Positions 1 through 9,444 of a DNA stretch of 64,000 nt are shown here, one piece after another; position 1 is the stretch's first letter; each line of letters starts with the position of its first letter. The notes below the pieces were generated by a model. It was not told the DNA's origin. It was given only the letters and a program-made list of their open reading frames with translations, and ran no database searches. The stretch covers positions 310,001-374,000 of the forward strand of contig CAWANF010000001.1 in assembly GCA_963783355.1 (NCBI GenBank). The letters are read 5' to 3'. The stretch comes from CAWANF01 sp963783355 (GTDB taxonomy: Bacteria; Bacteroidota; Rhodothermia; Balneolales; DATFMH01). The position numbers and the translations under genes were made by a program.

Positions 1-32
1 GTGATATCTTTCGTCTCGATGATGTAGTCCAT
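1..32 (-). CDS. ABC transporter ATP-binding protein, N-terminal fragment
   Basis: Only the first ten codons are in the window: the minus strand from 32 reads M-D-Y-I-I-E-T-K-D-I and runs off the left edge. The start lies 20 bases after the stop of the MacA-like adaptor gene, and MxxIIExKDIxK is a usual beginning for MacB/LolD-type ABC ATPases. The pairing adaptor-then-ATPase is typical of MacAB-like tripartite efflux operons. The identification rests on ten residues plus context, so it is an inference. Confidence 0.5.
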   Translation of the reverse strand, partial: MDYIIETKDI

Positions 33-52
33 AGTTCATTTCCGGTTAGGTT

Positions 53-1324
53 TTAAAAATTCCTTCTGAAACGAGGCATGCCAGAGTTGCTGGATGTGTT
101 GGCGGTTGAGGCATCAGCCAGCCCGACGATGATTTTCATGCCTGATTTTAACCCACGGCCATTCTTAATTTCAGTATTTTTTCCATCCGTGATACCGGTT
201 GTGACACGCATCATCATCAGGTTACCCTGTTCATCGAGATACCAAACGCGGTTTATGGTACGGTTTTGAGTAGAATTCCTGTTGCCTGTACTACGCTGGC
301 CTTCCTGTCGTATTCGTGTGAATCCCATTTGACTGCGAACAGAATCCGGAAGTGAGGAGATGCGTTTTTCCATGTTTTTCCTATATTTGGCCAGCATTTC
401 CGCATCTGGCTGGAAACGAAGGGCACGGGAGGGAATTATGAGGACACTGTCGGCCCGTTCAGTAATGAAATCGACCATGGCGGTCATGCCCGGCAGTAAA
501 AAATTATCCTTGTTATCGGCACTGACAACAACAGTATAGTTCACGACATTAGACACGGTCGTTGGGTTCAGGCGGATTTGTTTGACCTTGCCGTAAAAAG
601 TTTTGTCGGTGTAAGTCTGAACCTGGAAACGGACATCCTGCCCGGTCTTAATGGAACCGATATCACTTTCATCGACCTGGGCCAGAATTTCCATTTTAAT
701 CAGGTTCTCGGCTATTTCAAAAAGGGTAGGAGTAGAAAAACTGGAAGCAACTGTTTGACCGGCCTCGACATTTCGGAGGATAACCGTGCCATTAATAGGG
801 GAGCGGATGACAGCAAAGCGAAAGTTATATTTAGCCCGTTCAAGGGTTGCCTGGGCCGACTTAATGTTCGCTTTCTGCAGTTTCAGATTAATATAATAAG
901 GAAGAAAATCGGATGCGGATATTATCTTCTTGTCGTACAAAAGGTTATACCTGTTATAATTGTTTTGCGCCTCTTCGAGCTGAGCGTTACTCCGTTCCAG
1001 GCCGGCCTGCGCATCAATCAGTGTGGCTTTGAGGAGCGAAGTATCGAGAACGGCAAGTAACTGTCCTTTGCTAACCTGATCATTGAAATCGACATATACT
1101 TTGGCAATGGTTCCCGAAACCTGGGTGCCAATTTCCACCGTCGTTACCGGGCTAATCGTACCGCTGCTGGAAATCGTATTGATGATAGTACCCACTTTCA
1201 CTTCATCAAATTGGAATTTTGGACTGCCGGAACTCCAGTGACTGATATAGAAGGTATATCCCAGGTAGCCGATGATGGCAAGTGTAATAATGCTTATTAA
1301 CCCATTTCTGGCACTCTTTTTCAT
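53..1324 (-). CDS. MacA/HlyD-like periplasmic adaptor of a tripartite efflux pump
   Basis: A 423-residue membrane-fusion protein that should bridge an inner-membrane ABC transporter and a TolC-like channel. An N-terminal membrane anchor covers about residues 8-28. The first lipoyl/barrel-sandwich half (around 60-95, ending VSKGQLLAVLD) is followed by an alpha-helical hairpin (about 95-165) and the second half (VIRSPINGTV, around 172-190), then beta-barrel and membrane-proximal domains. A polar insertion around 310-360, rich in R, N, Q and S, precedes the last domain. The gene is followed by the start of an ABC ATPase gene, so it is the first gene of a MacAB-type operon continuing leftwards. 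The substrate cannot be told from the sequence. Confidence 0.9.
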   Translation of the reverse strand: MKKSARNGLISIITLAIIGYLGYTFYISHWSSGSPKFQFDEVKVGTIINTISSSGTISPVTTVEIGTQVSGTIAKVYVDFNDQVSKGQLLAVLDTSLLKATLIDAQAGLERSNAQLEEAQNNYNRYNLLYDKKIISASDFLPYYINLKLQKANIKSAQATLERAKYNFRFAVIRSPINGTVILRNVEAGQTVASSFSTPTLFEIAENLIKMEILAQVDESDIGSIKTGQDVRFQVQTYTDKTFYGKVKQIRLNPTTVSNVVNYTVVVSADNKDNFLLPGMTAMVDFITERADSVLIIPSRALRFQPDAEMLAKYRKNMEKRISSLPDSVRSQMGFTRIRQEGQRSTGNRNSTQNRTINRVWYLDEQGNLMMMRVTTGITDGKNTEIKNGRGLKSGMKIIVGLADASTANTSSNSGMPRFRRNF

Positions 1325-1783
1325 GATAGTTTTATCCTAAGGATTGATCTCTTGATGATAGGTTTATCCTATTAAATAATTAATACTTATTTGACAAAAA
1401 TGACACAGAAATATTTCAACATTTTTATGAATTATGAAAAAAATAATATGATGAGTCCTGGGGTGGAGATTAGTGATAAATCATGGTTTGCAGGGGATTT
1501 TTTTGTTTAAAAATAGGAGTGTCAGAATTTTACCATTTTTTGTCAGGTTTGTACGCCCTGGCTACCTGTATATTGAAAGTGAGTTAAAGATAAATCTTTG
1601 AAGTTTTGAATTAAGAAGTCGAACATCCCGGGTCGGGGGGCTTGGGTGTTTGGGATTTGGGTAAGCAAATTATGTTTGGGTAAGATTAAAGAAACTTTGC
1701 CTTGGGTAAGGTCAGAGTGGTGCCGGTTTTTTGGCCGGTGCTATTAAGCGGATGTACACTCCTGATGATGTGCATCCGCTTTC
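1325..1783. other. Intergenic region with a hairpin and short direct repeats
   Basis: No credible gene is seen. The region is the promoter side of the adaptor gene and the 3' side of the slipin gene. Three copies of TTGGGTAAG lie at 1657-1665, 1676-1684 and 1702-1710. A 13-bp hairpin sits at 1746-1781 (annotated separately). Confidence 0.6.
1746..1781. terminator. Hairpin downstream of slipin gene
   Basis: Inverted repeat AAGCGGATGTACA (1746-1758) against TGTGCATCCGCTT (1769-1781), with one G-T pair and a 10-base loop, directly after the slipin stop codon. A T-rich tract follows on the plus strand, while the minus-strand side lacks a good U run. It could act as a weak or bidirectional terminator, or as a 3' end-stabilising hairpin. 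Confidence 0.5.
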
Positions 1784-2566
1784 CTATTTTTTGTCACCCG
1801 GTGATTTCGTAAATGCAGAAATCAGATCCATTGGTATTGGAATGAATGTGAACGTAGAATGTTCAGAGCTCATTTCCGCCATTGCATGCAGAAAACGAAG
1901 CTGAAGGGCCGTTGGTTCTTTGCTGATCATCTCACCAGCCTGAACCAGCTTCTCTGCCGCCTGAAATTCCCCCTGTGCATAAATGACTTTGGAACGCCGG
2001 TCGCGTTCGGTTTCCGCCTGTCGGGCCATAGCCCTTTTCATTGTATCGGGTAACACGACATCCTTAATTTCAACGGAGGTGACTTTAATACCCCACGGAT
2101 CTGTTTGACGATCTAATATTTCCTGAATTTTCAGATTAATTTTATCGCGTTCGACTAATAACTCATCGAGTTCTACCTGTCCCAATACGCTCCGCAGGGT
2201 AGTCTGGGCAAACAGGGATGTTGCCTGCAGAAAACGTTCAACTTTTATAATGGCTGCTTCAGCATCGACAACACGGAAATACGTTATGGCATCTACATTA
2301 ATGGTTACGTTATCGCGCGTGATGACCTCCTGTTTTTCTACGTTGATGGTCAGGATTCTCATATCAACCCGAACCATGCGATCGATAAAAGGAATGAGTA
2401 AAACGAGCCCTGGTCCTTTGGCTCGCAATATTTTTCCTAATCGAAAGACGACAGCCCGTTCATATTCCCTCAGAATGCGAATCATCTGAGGCAGTATCAG
2501 TCCCGCTATTATGAGTACCACCACAGTCCAGGATATTAATGTGGTAAAGTTTTCTAATTCATTCAT
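1784..2566 (-). CDS. Slipin/stomatin-like SPFH-domain membrane protein
   Basis: A 260-residue protein with an N-terminal hydrophobic segment (about 10-32) followed by a Band 7/SPFH domain (about 30-200). Recognisable stretches are YERAVVFRLGK, GPGLVLLIPFID and the TVEINV-like repeats typical of slipins and stomatins. The family forms oligomeric membrane microdomain scaffolds. The start overlaps the 3' end of the NfeD gene by 8 bases (ATGAATGA), so translation is probably coupled. The slipin-NfeD pair is widely conserved, and in Pyrococcus the NfeD-type protease cleaves the slipin partner. This supports a membrane quality-control role. Confidence 0.93.
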   Translation of the reverse strand: MNELENFTTLISWTVVVLIIAGLILPQMIRILREYERAVVFRLGKILRAKGPGLVLLIPFIDRMVRVDMRILTINVEKQEVITRDNVTINVDAITYFRVVDAEAAIIKVERFLQATSLFAQTTLRSVLGQVELDELLVERDKINLKIQEILDRQTDPWGIKVTSVEIKDVVLPDTMKRAMARQAETERDRRSKVIYAQGEFQAAEKLVQAGEMISKEPTALQLRFLHAMAEMSSEHSTFTFIPIPMDLISAFTKSPGDKK

Positions 2567-3860
2567 GATCTTCCTCCTGATGATTTTTTGGTTTTACATA
2601 AGCCGTCAATCCTTTTATAGATTCAATCGTACATAAATTTCCAGCCTCGATGTTTATGTCACCGACAGCATTCCAATATTCTCCTTCAATCTGAATTTTT
2701 CCGTCACGTTCTGTGACCGTCTGAATCACTTTAGCTGTTTTCCCTATCATGGTTTCCGTGCCTGTTTTTACGGGAAGATATAGTGACTTGATGCCGGCAC
2801 CGGCAATGAAAACAAAAAACAAGACCGTAATAATGGTTACAGGTATTAGAAAACTCCATGAAAGATGGTAAAATGAAGGCATTTCGTCGAAAAGCATGAG
2901 TAAACCTAGGATAAAGGCAATGGCTCCCCCGGTTGTCAGAATGCCGAACGTTGGCGTAAAAGCCTCGAAAATAAAAAGGGCGATCGCCAGTGCTATCAAT
3001 GCAAATCCGGCAACATTGACCGGCATGGCCGCCATCGTATATAATAACAGGATTAATGCGATTAGCCCGGTAACGCCAGGAATGACGGCGCCCGGGTTAC
3101 TTATTTCTCCAATGATTCCGTAAATAGCGATGAGCATCAGAATGACCATTATTTCGGGCCTGAACAGGAACTGGAAAAACTTTTCTCCGGGAGACATCGT
3201 TATTGTTTCGATCCGGGCATTTGCCGTATGCAGGGTATCGCCATTAAAGACCTTGAGATTTATTTTTTTTAGCAAATCGCTACGGTTTTCAGCAATTAAA
3301 TCAATCACATTCTTTTCAAGAGCTTCATCTTCAGTTATAGAAGCACTTTCCCGAACAGCAGATTTGGCCCACTCCACGTTTCGTTTACGATGTTTGGCGA
3401 TACTTTCTATATAACTTTCCGCATAATTCGTCAGTTTTTCCTTCATCACGTCGTCCATCTGCTGCTCGCCACCGGATCCAATTTGAACCGGATGGGCCGC
3501 ACCGATATTGGTTGCCGGAGCCATGGCGGCAATATGGGCAGCCAAAGTGATGAATACTCCGGCACTTCCTGCACTGGCACCTTGTGGAGAAACATAGACG
3601 ACAATTGGAATGGGAGAAGACAGAAAAGATTTCACAATATCTTTTGTTGATTCCAACAGGCCACCCGGCGTATCTAATTCAATGACAAGGCATTCTGAAT
3701 TTTTGGCTGTCGCAATTTTAATGGACCTGGAAATATAAGAAGCGGTTGTAGGGCCAATAGGACCATTTATCGATATAACACTGACGAGTGGATCAAAAGT
3801 CCTTTTTCCCGGCTGTAGAGCCAGTAAAATGAAGGCAATAAAGATAAATAAGCTTCTCAT
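2559..3860 (-). CDS. NfeD family membrane-bound serine protease (ClpP-class)
   Basis: The 433-residue protein has three parts in order: a signal sequence (1-18), a ClpP-like protease domain (about 25-205), and several membrane segments (about 230-360) followed by a soluble OB-fold NfeD domain (about 370-430). The stretch ELDTPGGLLEST and the nucleophile region GASAGSAG (residues 94-101) are typical of NfeDa/PH1510-type Ser-Lys proteases. It is the full-length (NfeD1b) architecture. The downstream slipin overlaps its stop codon, so both belong to one operon. Its likely job is cleavage of membrane-associated hydrophobic substrates such as the slipin. Confidence 0.92.
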   Translation of the reverse strand: MRSLFIFIAFILLALQPGKRTFDPLVSVISINGPIGPTTASYISRSIKIATAKNSECLVIELDTPGGLLESTKDIVKSFLSSPIPIVVYVSPQGASAGSAGVFITLAAHIAAMAPATNIGAAHPVQIGSGGEQQMDDVMKEKLTNYAESYIESIAKHRKRNVEWAKSAVRESASITEDEALEKNVIDLIAENRSDLLKKINLKVFNGDTLHTANARIETITMSPGEKFFQFLFRPEIMVILMLIAIYGIIGEISNPGAVIPGVTGLIALILLLYTMAAMPVNVAGFALIALAIALFIFEAFTPTFGILTTGGAIAFILGLLMLFDEMPSFYHLSWSFLIPVTIITVLFFVFIAGAGIKSLYLPVKTGTETMIGKTAKVIQTVTERDGKIQIEGEYWNAVGDINIEAGNLCTIESIKGLTAYVKPKNHQEEDHE

Positions 3861-3973
3861 ATAATAAGATTATTAGAAACTTATTTATTTACAATAAGAT
3901 ACAGGGAAAAGCCGTGCGTATGAAAAACTTATAATCTGGAGAACAAAACGTTTGAAATCTTAGTTAGCAAACT

Positions 3974-4273
3974 TTACTGCAATTCAATAGGCCATTTTTC
4001 ATTGGAATGAGAATGTTTGCGAATACAGTATTCCAAAATCATGCCAATAGCCTGGTCCCGGTCGATCTGATCGCGCATCTTTTGAGCTTCATTTTTGTTA
4101 ATTCCTAAAATGATAGAAACACTCTCCCTCACGCGTCCATGAATAAAATCCTGAAGAGCAGATTTTGTAGCTCCGAATTCACCGGAAATGCTGATAGTTA
4201 CTTTGCCGGAGATCAGTTCCTCGATGATCACCTTGTCTACTCCAATAGTTTTTGCGATGTGTTGTGCATTCAT
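3974..4273 (-). CDS. Hypothetical protein, 99 aa
   Basis: A small soluble protein without a signal peptide or membrane segment. It is lysine- and glutamate-containing with an alternating pattern (IEELISGKVTISISGEFGAT). The C-terminal half looks helical and ends KWPIELQ. I do not recognise the family. The ATG has a GAGG 8 bases upstream, and codon use resembles the neighbours, which supports it being a real gene. It lies alone between the NfeD operon (same strand) and rmuC (opposite strand). Confidence 0.6.
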   Translation of the reverse strand: MNAQHIAKTIGVDKVIIEELISGKVTISISGEFGATKSALQDFIHGRVRESVSIILGINKNEAQKMRDQIDRDQAIGMILEYCIRKHSHSNEKWPIELQ

Positions 4274-4652
4274 GACGACACCTCAAATCAAATAAGGTTA
4301 TAAAACTTCCGTAAATCTGTAGATTGATATTTATTCATATGATTGACAAAAGGTCAATTTGTTACAAGAATAATGCCATATTTAGAATTAATTTTTTACG
4401 GAAATTATGGAATTGTTTGTAAACACATTGATACACATAGAGATATATAAATCAACTTTCATTAAGCAAAATTAAATTTTTCCAATGTCTGGGTAACGTT
4501 TTCAATCATATGAGTGAAGGAGAGATTCGATAATGAAGATAAAAGGGTACAAATTCCGATTTTTTTGAATTCCAGGGTGACACACTGATGGTACATTATA
4601 TGTTATATTAGAATGTGTTAATGTTTTTAATCCGTTATTTAACGAGGTCTCC
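4274..4652. other. Divergent intergenic region
   Basis: The region contains the promoters of the 99-aa gene (minus) and rmuC (plus). It is AT-rich and holds no convincing gene or hairpin. Short hydrophobic ORFs here are not supported. Confidence 0.5.
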
Positions 4653-6005
4653 ATGCCATTGTACACTATTGTAATCACCATTCTGATAACCGCTGCCGTT
4701 TTCTGGTTTGTCAGTAGAATATTTCTGCAAAATAAATACGGAATGAAACCGGAACAGGTGCATGAAATTCAAATGCAACACCAGGCGGCGGAGAGCGAAC
4801 GTACTCGCCTCGAAGAACGTAATGGTTTTCTGCAGAATGAAAAAAATCGCCTGGAACAGGAATTGCGCGAAACCCGGCAAAATGAAATGAAGGTGCGTAC
4901 GGAATTTGCCTCACTGGAGTCGGATTATAAAAACATGGAAGAACGTTTACGAGAGCACAGAAGGGAAGTGGAAGAACTGCAGGCTCAGTTTGCCGACCGG
5001 TTCAGGAATCTGGCAAATGAAATACTTGAAGAGAAGAGTAAAAAGTTTACCGAGCAAAATCAGACGAACCTGGATCAGTTACTGAAACCGCTGAATGAAA
5101 AGATTAAAGATTTTGAAAAAAAAGTAGTCGAGACACATCAGCAAGGCGAGAACAGCCGGGCGGCACTGATTCAACAAATAACCGACTTGAAAGACCTCAA
5201 CAATAAAGTGACACAGGAAGCGAATAACCTGGCGAATGCATTGAAGGGACAGACGAAAACGCAGGGGAATTGGGGTGAAATGATTCTGGAAAAAATCCTG
5301 GAAAAATCAGGACTGGAAAAAGGCCGGGAATATCTGGTGCAGAAAAGTCTAAAATCGGATGATGGACGCCGGTTACAACCGGATATTATCGTCAAATTGC
5401 CAGAGGATCGAAATGTCATTATTGATTCGAAAGTTTCCCTGAAAGCGTACGAACGTTACTATTCCGCGGAAAGTGAGAACGAACGCGAAAAAGCTCTGAA
5501 GGACCATATCTTATCGATACAAACACATGTAAAAGAATTGAGCTCAAAGAGTTATCATAATTTGTATCAAATCAATAATCCGGATTTTGTATTGATGTTT
5601 GTTCCGATAGAACCGGCATTTGGCCTGGCTGTGCAGCACGAATCATCGTTGTACAACGATGCCTTTGAACGAAATGTCGTTATCGTGAGCCCGTCGACGT
5701 TACTGGCAACTTTGTTTACAATCAATAATATCTGGAAACAAGAAAGGCAGAATCAAAATGCACAGGAGATTGCACGGCAGAGCGGTGCCCTTTATGATAA
5801 ATTTGTTGGCTTTACCGAGGATATGTTGAAACTCGGGGAGCGCATGGATCAGGCCCGGAAAAGCTATGACGACGCAATGAATAAGCTCAATACGGGCAGA
5901 GGTAATTTGGTACGACGTGCCGAGAAAATACGAAAACTTGGGGCAGGAACGAGCAAACAGCTGCCTGCCGGACTGCTTACGGATGAAATTGACGAGGAAG
6001 AATGA
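4653..6005 (+). CDS. rmuC: RmuC family DNA recombination/limiting protein
   Basis: A 450-residue protein with an N-terminal membrane anchor (about 3-22), a long coiled coil (about 30-190) and the RmuC nuclease-like domain (about 195-400). Diagnostic stretches are TQGNWGEMILEKILE, GRRLQPDIIVKLPE, IIDSKVSLKAYE, DFVLMFVPIEPA and VVIVSPSTLLATL. The C-terminus is a second helical region. RmuC proteins limit inversion at short inverted repeats in E. coli. A GAGG lies 6 bases before the ATG. It appears monocistronic, with a convergent neighbour downstream. Confidence 0.95.
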   Translation: MPLYTIVITILITAAVFWFVSRIFLQNKYGMKPEQVHEIQMQHQAAESERTRLEERNGFLQNEKNRLEQELRETRQNEMKVRTEFASLESDYKNMEERLREHRREVEELQAQFADRFRNLANEILEEKSKKFTEQNQTNLDQLLKPLNEKIKDFEKKVVETHQQGENSRAALIQQITDLKDLNNKVTQEANNLANALKGQTKTQGNWGEMILEKILEKSGLEKGREYLVQKSLKSDDGRRLQPDIIVKLPEDRNVIIDSKVSLKAYERYYSAESENEREKALKDHILSIQTHVKELSSKSYHNLYQINNPDFVLMFVPIEPAFGLAVQHESSLYNDAFERNVVIVSPSTLLATLFTINNIWKQERQNQNAQEIARQSGALYDKFVGFTEDMLKLGERMDQARKSYDDAMNKLNTGRGNLVRRAEKIRKLGAGTSKQLPAGLLTDEIDEEE

Positions 6006-6088
6006 ATCCAGGTTTCATATTTGCGAGGACGTTTCCTATACGTCCCCGCAATCTCACTACTCAAATCTCAATACTCAATACTCAAATA

Positions 6089-6754
6089 TCAGTCATGCAA
6101 AGCACGGGCGCGGAAGCCCTGTACCAGCACATCAAGGTTATGATTGATTCTCATGCCGGCATATCCTTCGGTAAAGGGCAGTCTTGATTTTGGAATTGTG
6201 CGAATATGTTTGCCGTTTATAAGAAAATCGACCTGATTGTGGAGTACCACGATAGAAAGATAATTCTCTGTTTTGCCCTTGGAATTCATGCTGCGAATCG
6301 CCGGATTGGACGTCCAGTTAACAATGACGGGCGTGTTGGAACCATTTCTGCTCTTAATCAGAAATTTCCCATCCTGACGGACTAAAAAATACAGGTAATG
6401 CTGGCTGTCACTCTGCAGGCTGTCACCGCCTACAAAAAGTCCGTATGCTTCCGGATGAGCTGTCTTTTCCTGTTGAATAAAATAACCCTGAACGATATAC
6501 GCTTTGGGGAACTTGTCTTTCATATTATAATAGATAGCTGCCGGACCGGAGGTAAAATGAAAGTTGCTGCCTTTTTCCTCGAATTTAATTTGCGTGATTT
6601 TTGCAGAAGGATGATCAAAACGTAGTTCCCAGCCCTTCGGTAAGGTCCCGCTGCCTTCAACTTTTCTGGTAGGGTCGTTCTCATGGTGCATATTTTGGGC
6701 AAAGAGAGGGAAAGATATTAATGACAATCCGATAACAAGCAGTAATTTTCGCAT
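6089..6754 (-). CDS. Secreted LamG/concanavalin-like domain protein
   Basis: An upstream in-frame ATG at 6799 exists, but the ATG at 6754 has GGAGG 7 bases upstream and begins a clear signal peptide (MRKLLLVIGLSLISFPLFAQ), giving 221 residues. The mature part is a single beta-rich domain with LPKGWELRFDHPSAK, LYFLVRQDGKFLIKSRNG and HNQVDFLINGKHIRTIPKS. This layout resembles the concanavalin-like fold of DUF1080/LamG domains that bind glycans or ligands. No catalytic residues can be assigned. It is a stand-alone exported protein between the rmuC and kbl genes. Confidence 0.65.
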   Translation of the reverse strand: MRKLLLVIGLSLISFPLFAQNMHHENDPTRKVEGSGTLPKGWELRFDHPSAKITQIKFEEKGSNFHFTSGPAAIYYNMKDKFPKAYIVQGYFIQQEKTAHPEAYGLFVGGDSLQSDSQHYLYFLVRQDGKFLIKSRNGSNTPVIVNWTSNPAIRSMNSKGKTENYLSIVVLHNQVDFLINGKHIRTIPKSRLPFTEGYAGMRINHNLDVLVQGFRARALHD

Positions 6755-7004
6755 ACAGCCTCCTTGGCGGTTATATGATTTTATCCATTCAATATTCAAC
6801 TGGCAGCTAACGACAATAATTGTTCAATATTACAAAAGACAATCGGAAAATTCGAGTATTTAGTTATAAAGTTGAGACTACAATATGTTTGCTTTATACA
6901 GCAGAACATGGGATAATCGAAAAAAAGCAACCGGCATTCATTTACAAATTATTGAAAACCGATTGCTTACCTGTGATAAAAAGACGAAGAAAGGAAGACG
7001 ATAA

Positions 7005-8195
7005 TTATTGAATAATATTTAATTCCTTTCCGACTTCTGTAAAGGCCTGAATAGCTTTATCGAGATGTTCCTTCTCGTGAACGGCAGAAATCTGAACCCG
7101 TATTCGTGCTTTGCCTTTGGGAACGACAGGATAATAAAATCCGATGACGTAAATACCTTTTTCTAGCATTTTCTCTGCCATTTGCTGAGAAAGTTTGGCA
7201 TCGTACAGCATAATCGGGACTATGGGATGAACACCGGGCAGGATATCGAAACCTGCGGAGGTCATTTTTTCCCGGAAATATTTAGTGTTCTCTTCCAGTT
7301 TATCGCGTAATGCGGTCGATTCGGAAAGTAAATCGATAGCTGCGATAGTTGCTCCCACGACAGCCGGTGCCAGTGTATTTGAGAATAAATAAGGACGGGA
7401 GCGCTGACGAAGCATTTCAACAATTTCTTTGCGTCCTGAAATGAAACCGCCGGAGGCACCACCGAGAGCTTTTCCAAAGGTGCCGGTAATAATATCCACT
7501 TTACCGAGCACATTGCGATGTTCAACAGCTCCCCGGCCTGTTTTTCCAAGAAATCCGGTGCAATGGCTTTCATCCGACATTACGAGGGCGTCATATTTTT
7601 CAGCCAGTTCTACGATTTTATCAAGCTTTGCGATAAAACCGTCCATCGAGAAAGCACCATCCGTCACAACAATCCGATGGCGGGCGCTTTGGGCTTCTTT
7701 TAATTTGGCTTCAAGATCATCCATATCGTTATTTTTGAAACGATATCTCTGTGCTTTACATAAACGGACCCCGTCAATAATAGATGCGTGGTTTAATTCG
7801 TCGGAAATAATAGCGTCTTCGGGACCAAACAATGGTTCGAAAACCCCGCCGTTCGCATCGAAACAGGCGGCGTACAGAATGGTGTCTTCCGTATGCAGAA
7901 ATTCAGAAACTTTAGCTTCCAGTTCTTTATGAATGTCCTGAGTTCCACAAATAAAACGGACCGAGGACATGCCGTATCCCCGCTCGTCCAGTGTTTTATG
8001 GGCCGCTTCCAGAACTTTGGGATGTGATGCGAGTCCAAGATAATTATTAGCACAAAAATTGATGACTTCGCTGCCGTCCGCTAACCGGATGACCGCACTT
8101 TGTGGTGAAGTAATAATTCTCTCTTCTTTATACAGTCCGGAATCTCTGATGTCGTTTATTTCGTTCTGAAGAAATTTCTTAATAGAACCATACAT
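7005..8195 (-). CDS. kbl: Glycine C-acetyltransferase (2-amino-3-ketobutyrate CoA ligase)
   Basis: A PLP enzyme converting 2-amino-3-oxobutanoate plus CoA to glycine and acetyl-CoA, the second step of threonine breakdown. The start is placed at 8195, giving 396 residues, the usual KBL length. It has AAGGT upstream and matches the family N-terminus, while the ATG at 8243 adds a non-homologous 16 residues. Seen: NYLGLASHPK (51-60), GYGMSSVRFICGTQ (73-86), DESHCTGFLGKTGRG (208-222, cofactor-ring Asp208) and TGTFGKALGGASGG with PLP-lysine K242. It is transcribed divergently from the threonine dehydrogenase gene, which makes its substrate. Confidence 0.96.
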   Translation of the reverse strand: MYGSIKKFLQNEINDIRDSGLYKEERIITSPQSAVIRLADGSEVINFCANNYLGLASHPKVLEAAHKTLDERGYGMSSVRFICGTQDIHKELEAKVSEFLHTEDTILYAACFDANGGVFEPLFGPEDAIISDELNHASIIDGVRLCKAQRYRFKNNDMDDLEAKLKEAQSARHRIVVTDGAFSMDGFIAKLDKIVELAEKYDALVMSDESHCTGFLGKTGRGAVEHRNVLGKVDIITGTFGKALGGASGGFISGRKEIVEMLRQRSRPYLFSNTLAPAVVGATIAAIDLLSESTALRDKLEENTKYFREKMTSAGFDILPGVHPIVPIMLYDAKLSQQMAEKMLEKGIYVIGFYYPVVPKGKARIRVQISAVHEKEHLDKAIQAFTEVGKELNIIQ

Positions 8196-8383
8196 AAAAT
8201 TACCTTTTTGGGCGAATGTTTTTGTTAAATAATTGTATTCCAAAGTACAAATATGGTAGAAAAAAATCGGTTATATTTTTTATGAAATAATATGTTAAGC
8301 GCTTCCAGATTTTATGACAAATAGCCCGAAAAAAGATTATCTTAACACACAAAATTTGAGACACTTTACTAATTGATAGGACA

Positions 8384-9361
8384 ATGAGTAAAAAGGATAA
8401 AATATTAATAACCGGTGCCGGCGGACAAATTGGTACCAGCCTGACCGTTCAACTGAGAGAAATTTACGGCGATGACAATGTTATTGCTTCGGATATAAGG
8501 ATACCTCAGCATGAAGCTTCATTGAATGGTCCTTTTGAGGTGTTGGACGTATTGAATGGAAACCGCATATTTGAGCTGGCAGAGAAATATGATGTGACCC
8601 AAATCTATCATCTTGCCGCAATTTTATCTGCCAAAGGCGAAGATAAACCTTTGTTTGCTTGGAAACTGAATATGAATGGTTTGCTGGATGTCCTGGAAGT
8701 TGCCAGGAATCGCAATCTGGATAAAGTATACTGGCCCAGTTCTATAGCCGTGTTTGGCAAGCATTCACCTAAAGATGAAGCTCCTCAATATGCTATTATG
8801 GATCCGAACACCGTTTATGGTATCAGCAAAGTGGCAGGAGAGAGCTGGTGTGAATATTATCATAATAAATATGGAGTGGATGTCCGCAGCCTGAGATATC
8901 CGGGTATTATAGGATATGAGTCGTTGCCGGGTGGCGGAACAACCGATTATGCCGTAGATATTTTCCACAAAGCACTGGATGGGGAAACGTATAACTGTTT
9001 TTTGGAGGAGGATACCTACTTGCCAATGTTGTACATGCCTGATGCTTTGCGGGCTACATTAGAAATTATGCACGCCGATTCAGATTCCCTTACGATTCGT
9101 TCGGGTTATAACCTGGCAGGCATGTCGTTTTCACCTGCTGAAATAGCTGCTGAGATAAAAAAACATATTCCGGATTTTAAAATTAGGTATGAGCCCGATT
9201 ATCGACAAAAAATTGCGGAATCCTGGCCTAAAAGTATTGATGATTCCGAAGCACGCAGAGACTGGAACTGGAAACCGGAATATGACCTGGCTAAAATGAC
9301 AATGGATATGCTTGTCAATTTAGAGAAGATCAAAACAGTGAAAGTGATCAGTAAACAATAA
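8384..9361 (+). CDS. tdh: L-threonine 3-dehydrogenase, short-chain (NAD-dependent epimerase-like) type
   Basis: A 325-residue extended SDR/epimerase-family enzyme. GAGGQIG (11-17) is the NAD-binding loop, and YGISK supplies the catalytic Tyr145 and Lys149. The WPSSIAVFG and RSLRYPGIIGYESLPGGGTTDYAVDIFHKA stretches (quoted here as landmarks) match the threonine dehydrogenases known from Flavobacterium and vertebrates, rather than the zinc-dependent E. coli type. It oxidises L-threonine to 2-amino-3-oxobutanoate, the substrate of the adjacent kbl product. The two genes are divergent with a 188-base shared control region, so the pair forms a threonine-to-glycine pathway. Confidence 0.93.
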   Translation: MSKKDKILITGAGGQIGTSLTVQLREIYGDDNVIASDIRIPQHEASLNGPFEVLDVLNGNRIFELAEKYDVTQIYHLAAILSAKGEDKPLFAWKLNMNGLLDVLEVARNRNLDKVYWPSSIAVFGKHSPKDEAPQYAIMDPNTVYGISKVAGESWCEYYHNKYGVDVRSLRYPGIIGYESLPGGGTTDYAVDIFHKALDGETYNCFLEEDTYLPMLYMPDALRATLEIMHADSDSLTIRSGYNLAGMSFSPAEIAAEIKKHIPDFKIRYEPDYRQKIAESWPKSIDDSEARRDWNWKPEYDLAKMTMDMLVNLEKIKTVKVISKQ

Positions 9362-9420
9362 ACAGTGATCAGTGATCAATGATCAATAAACAATAAACAG
9401 TGATCAGAAAAAAGAGTTGA
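9362..9420. repeat. Short imperfect direct repeats of GTGATCA and AATAAAC
   Basis: Just after the tdh stop, the sequence is built from repeated AACAGTGATCAG, TGATCAATGATCA and AATAAACAATAAACA blocks. These are imperfect low-complexity repeats and precede the regular heptamer array. There is no coding potential. Confidence 0.6.
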
Positions 9421-9444
9421 CCTGAAGCATGATGTTCGTCAGTT

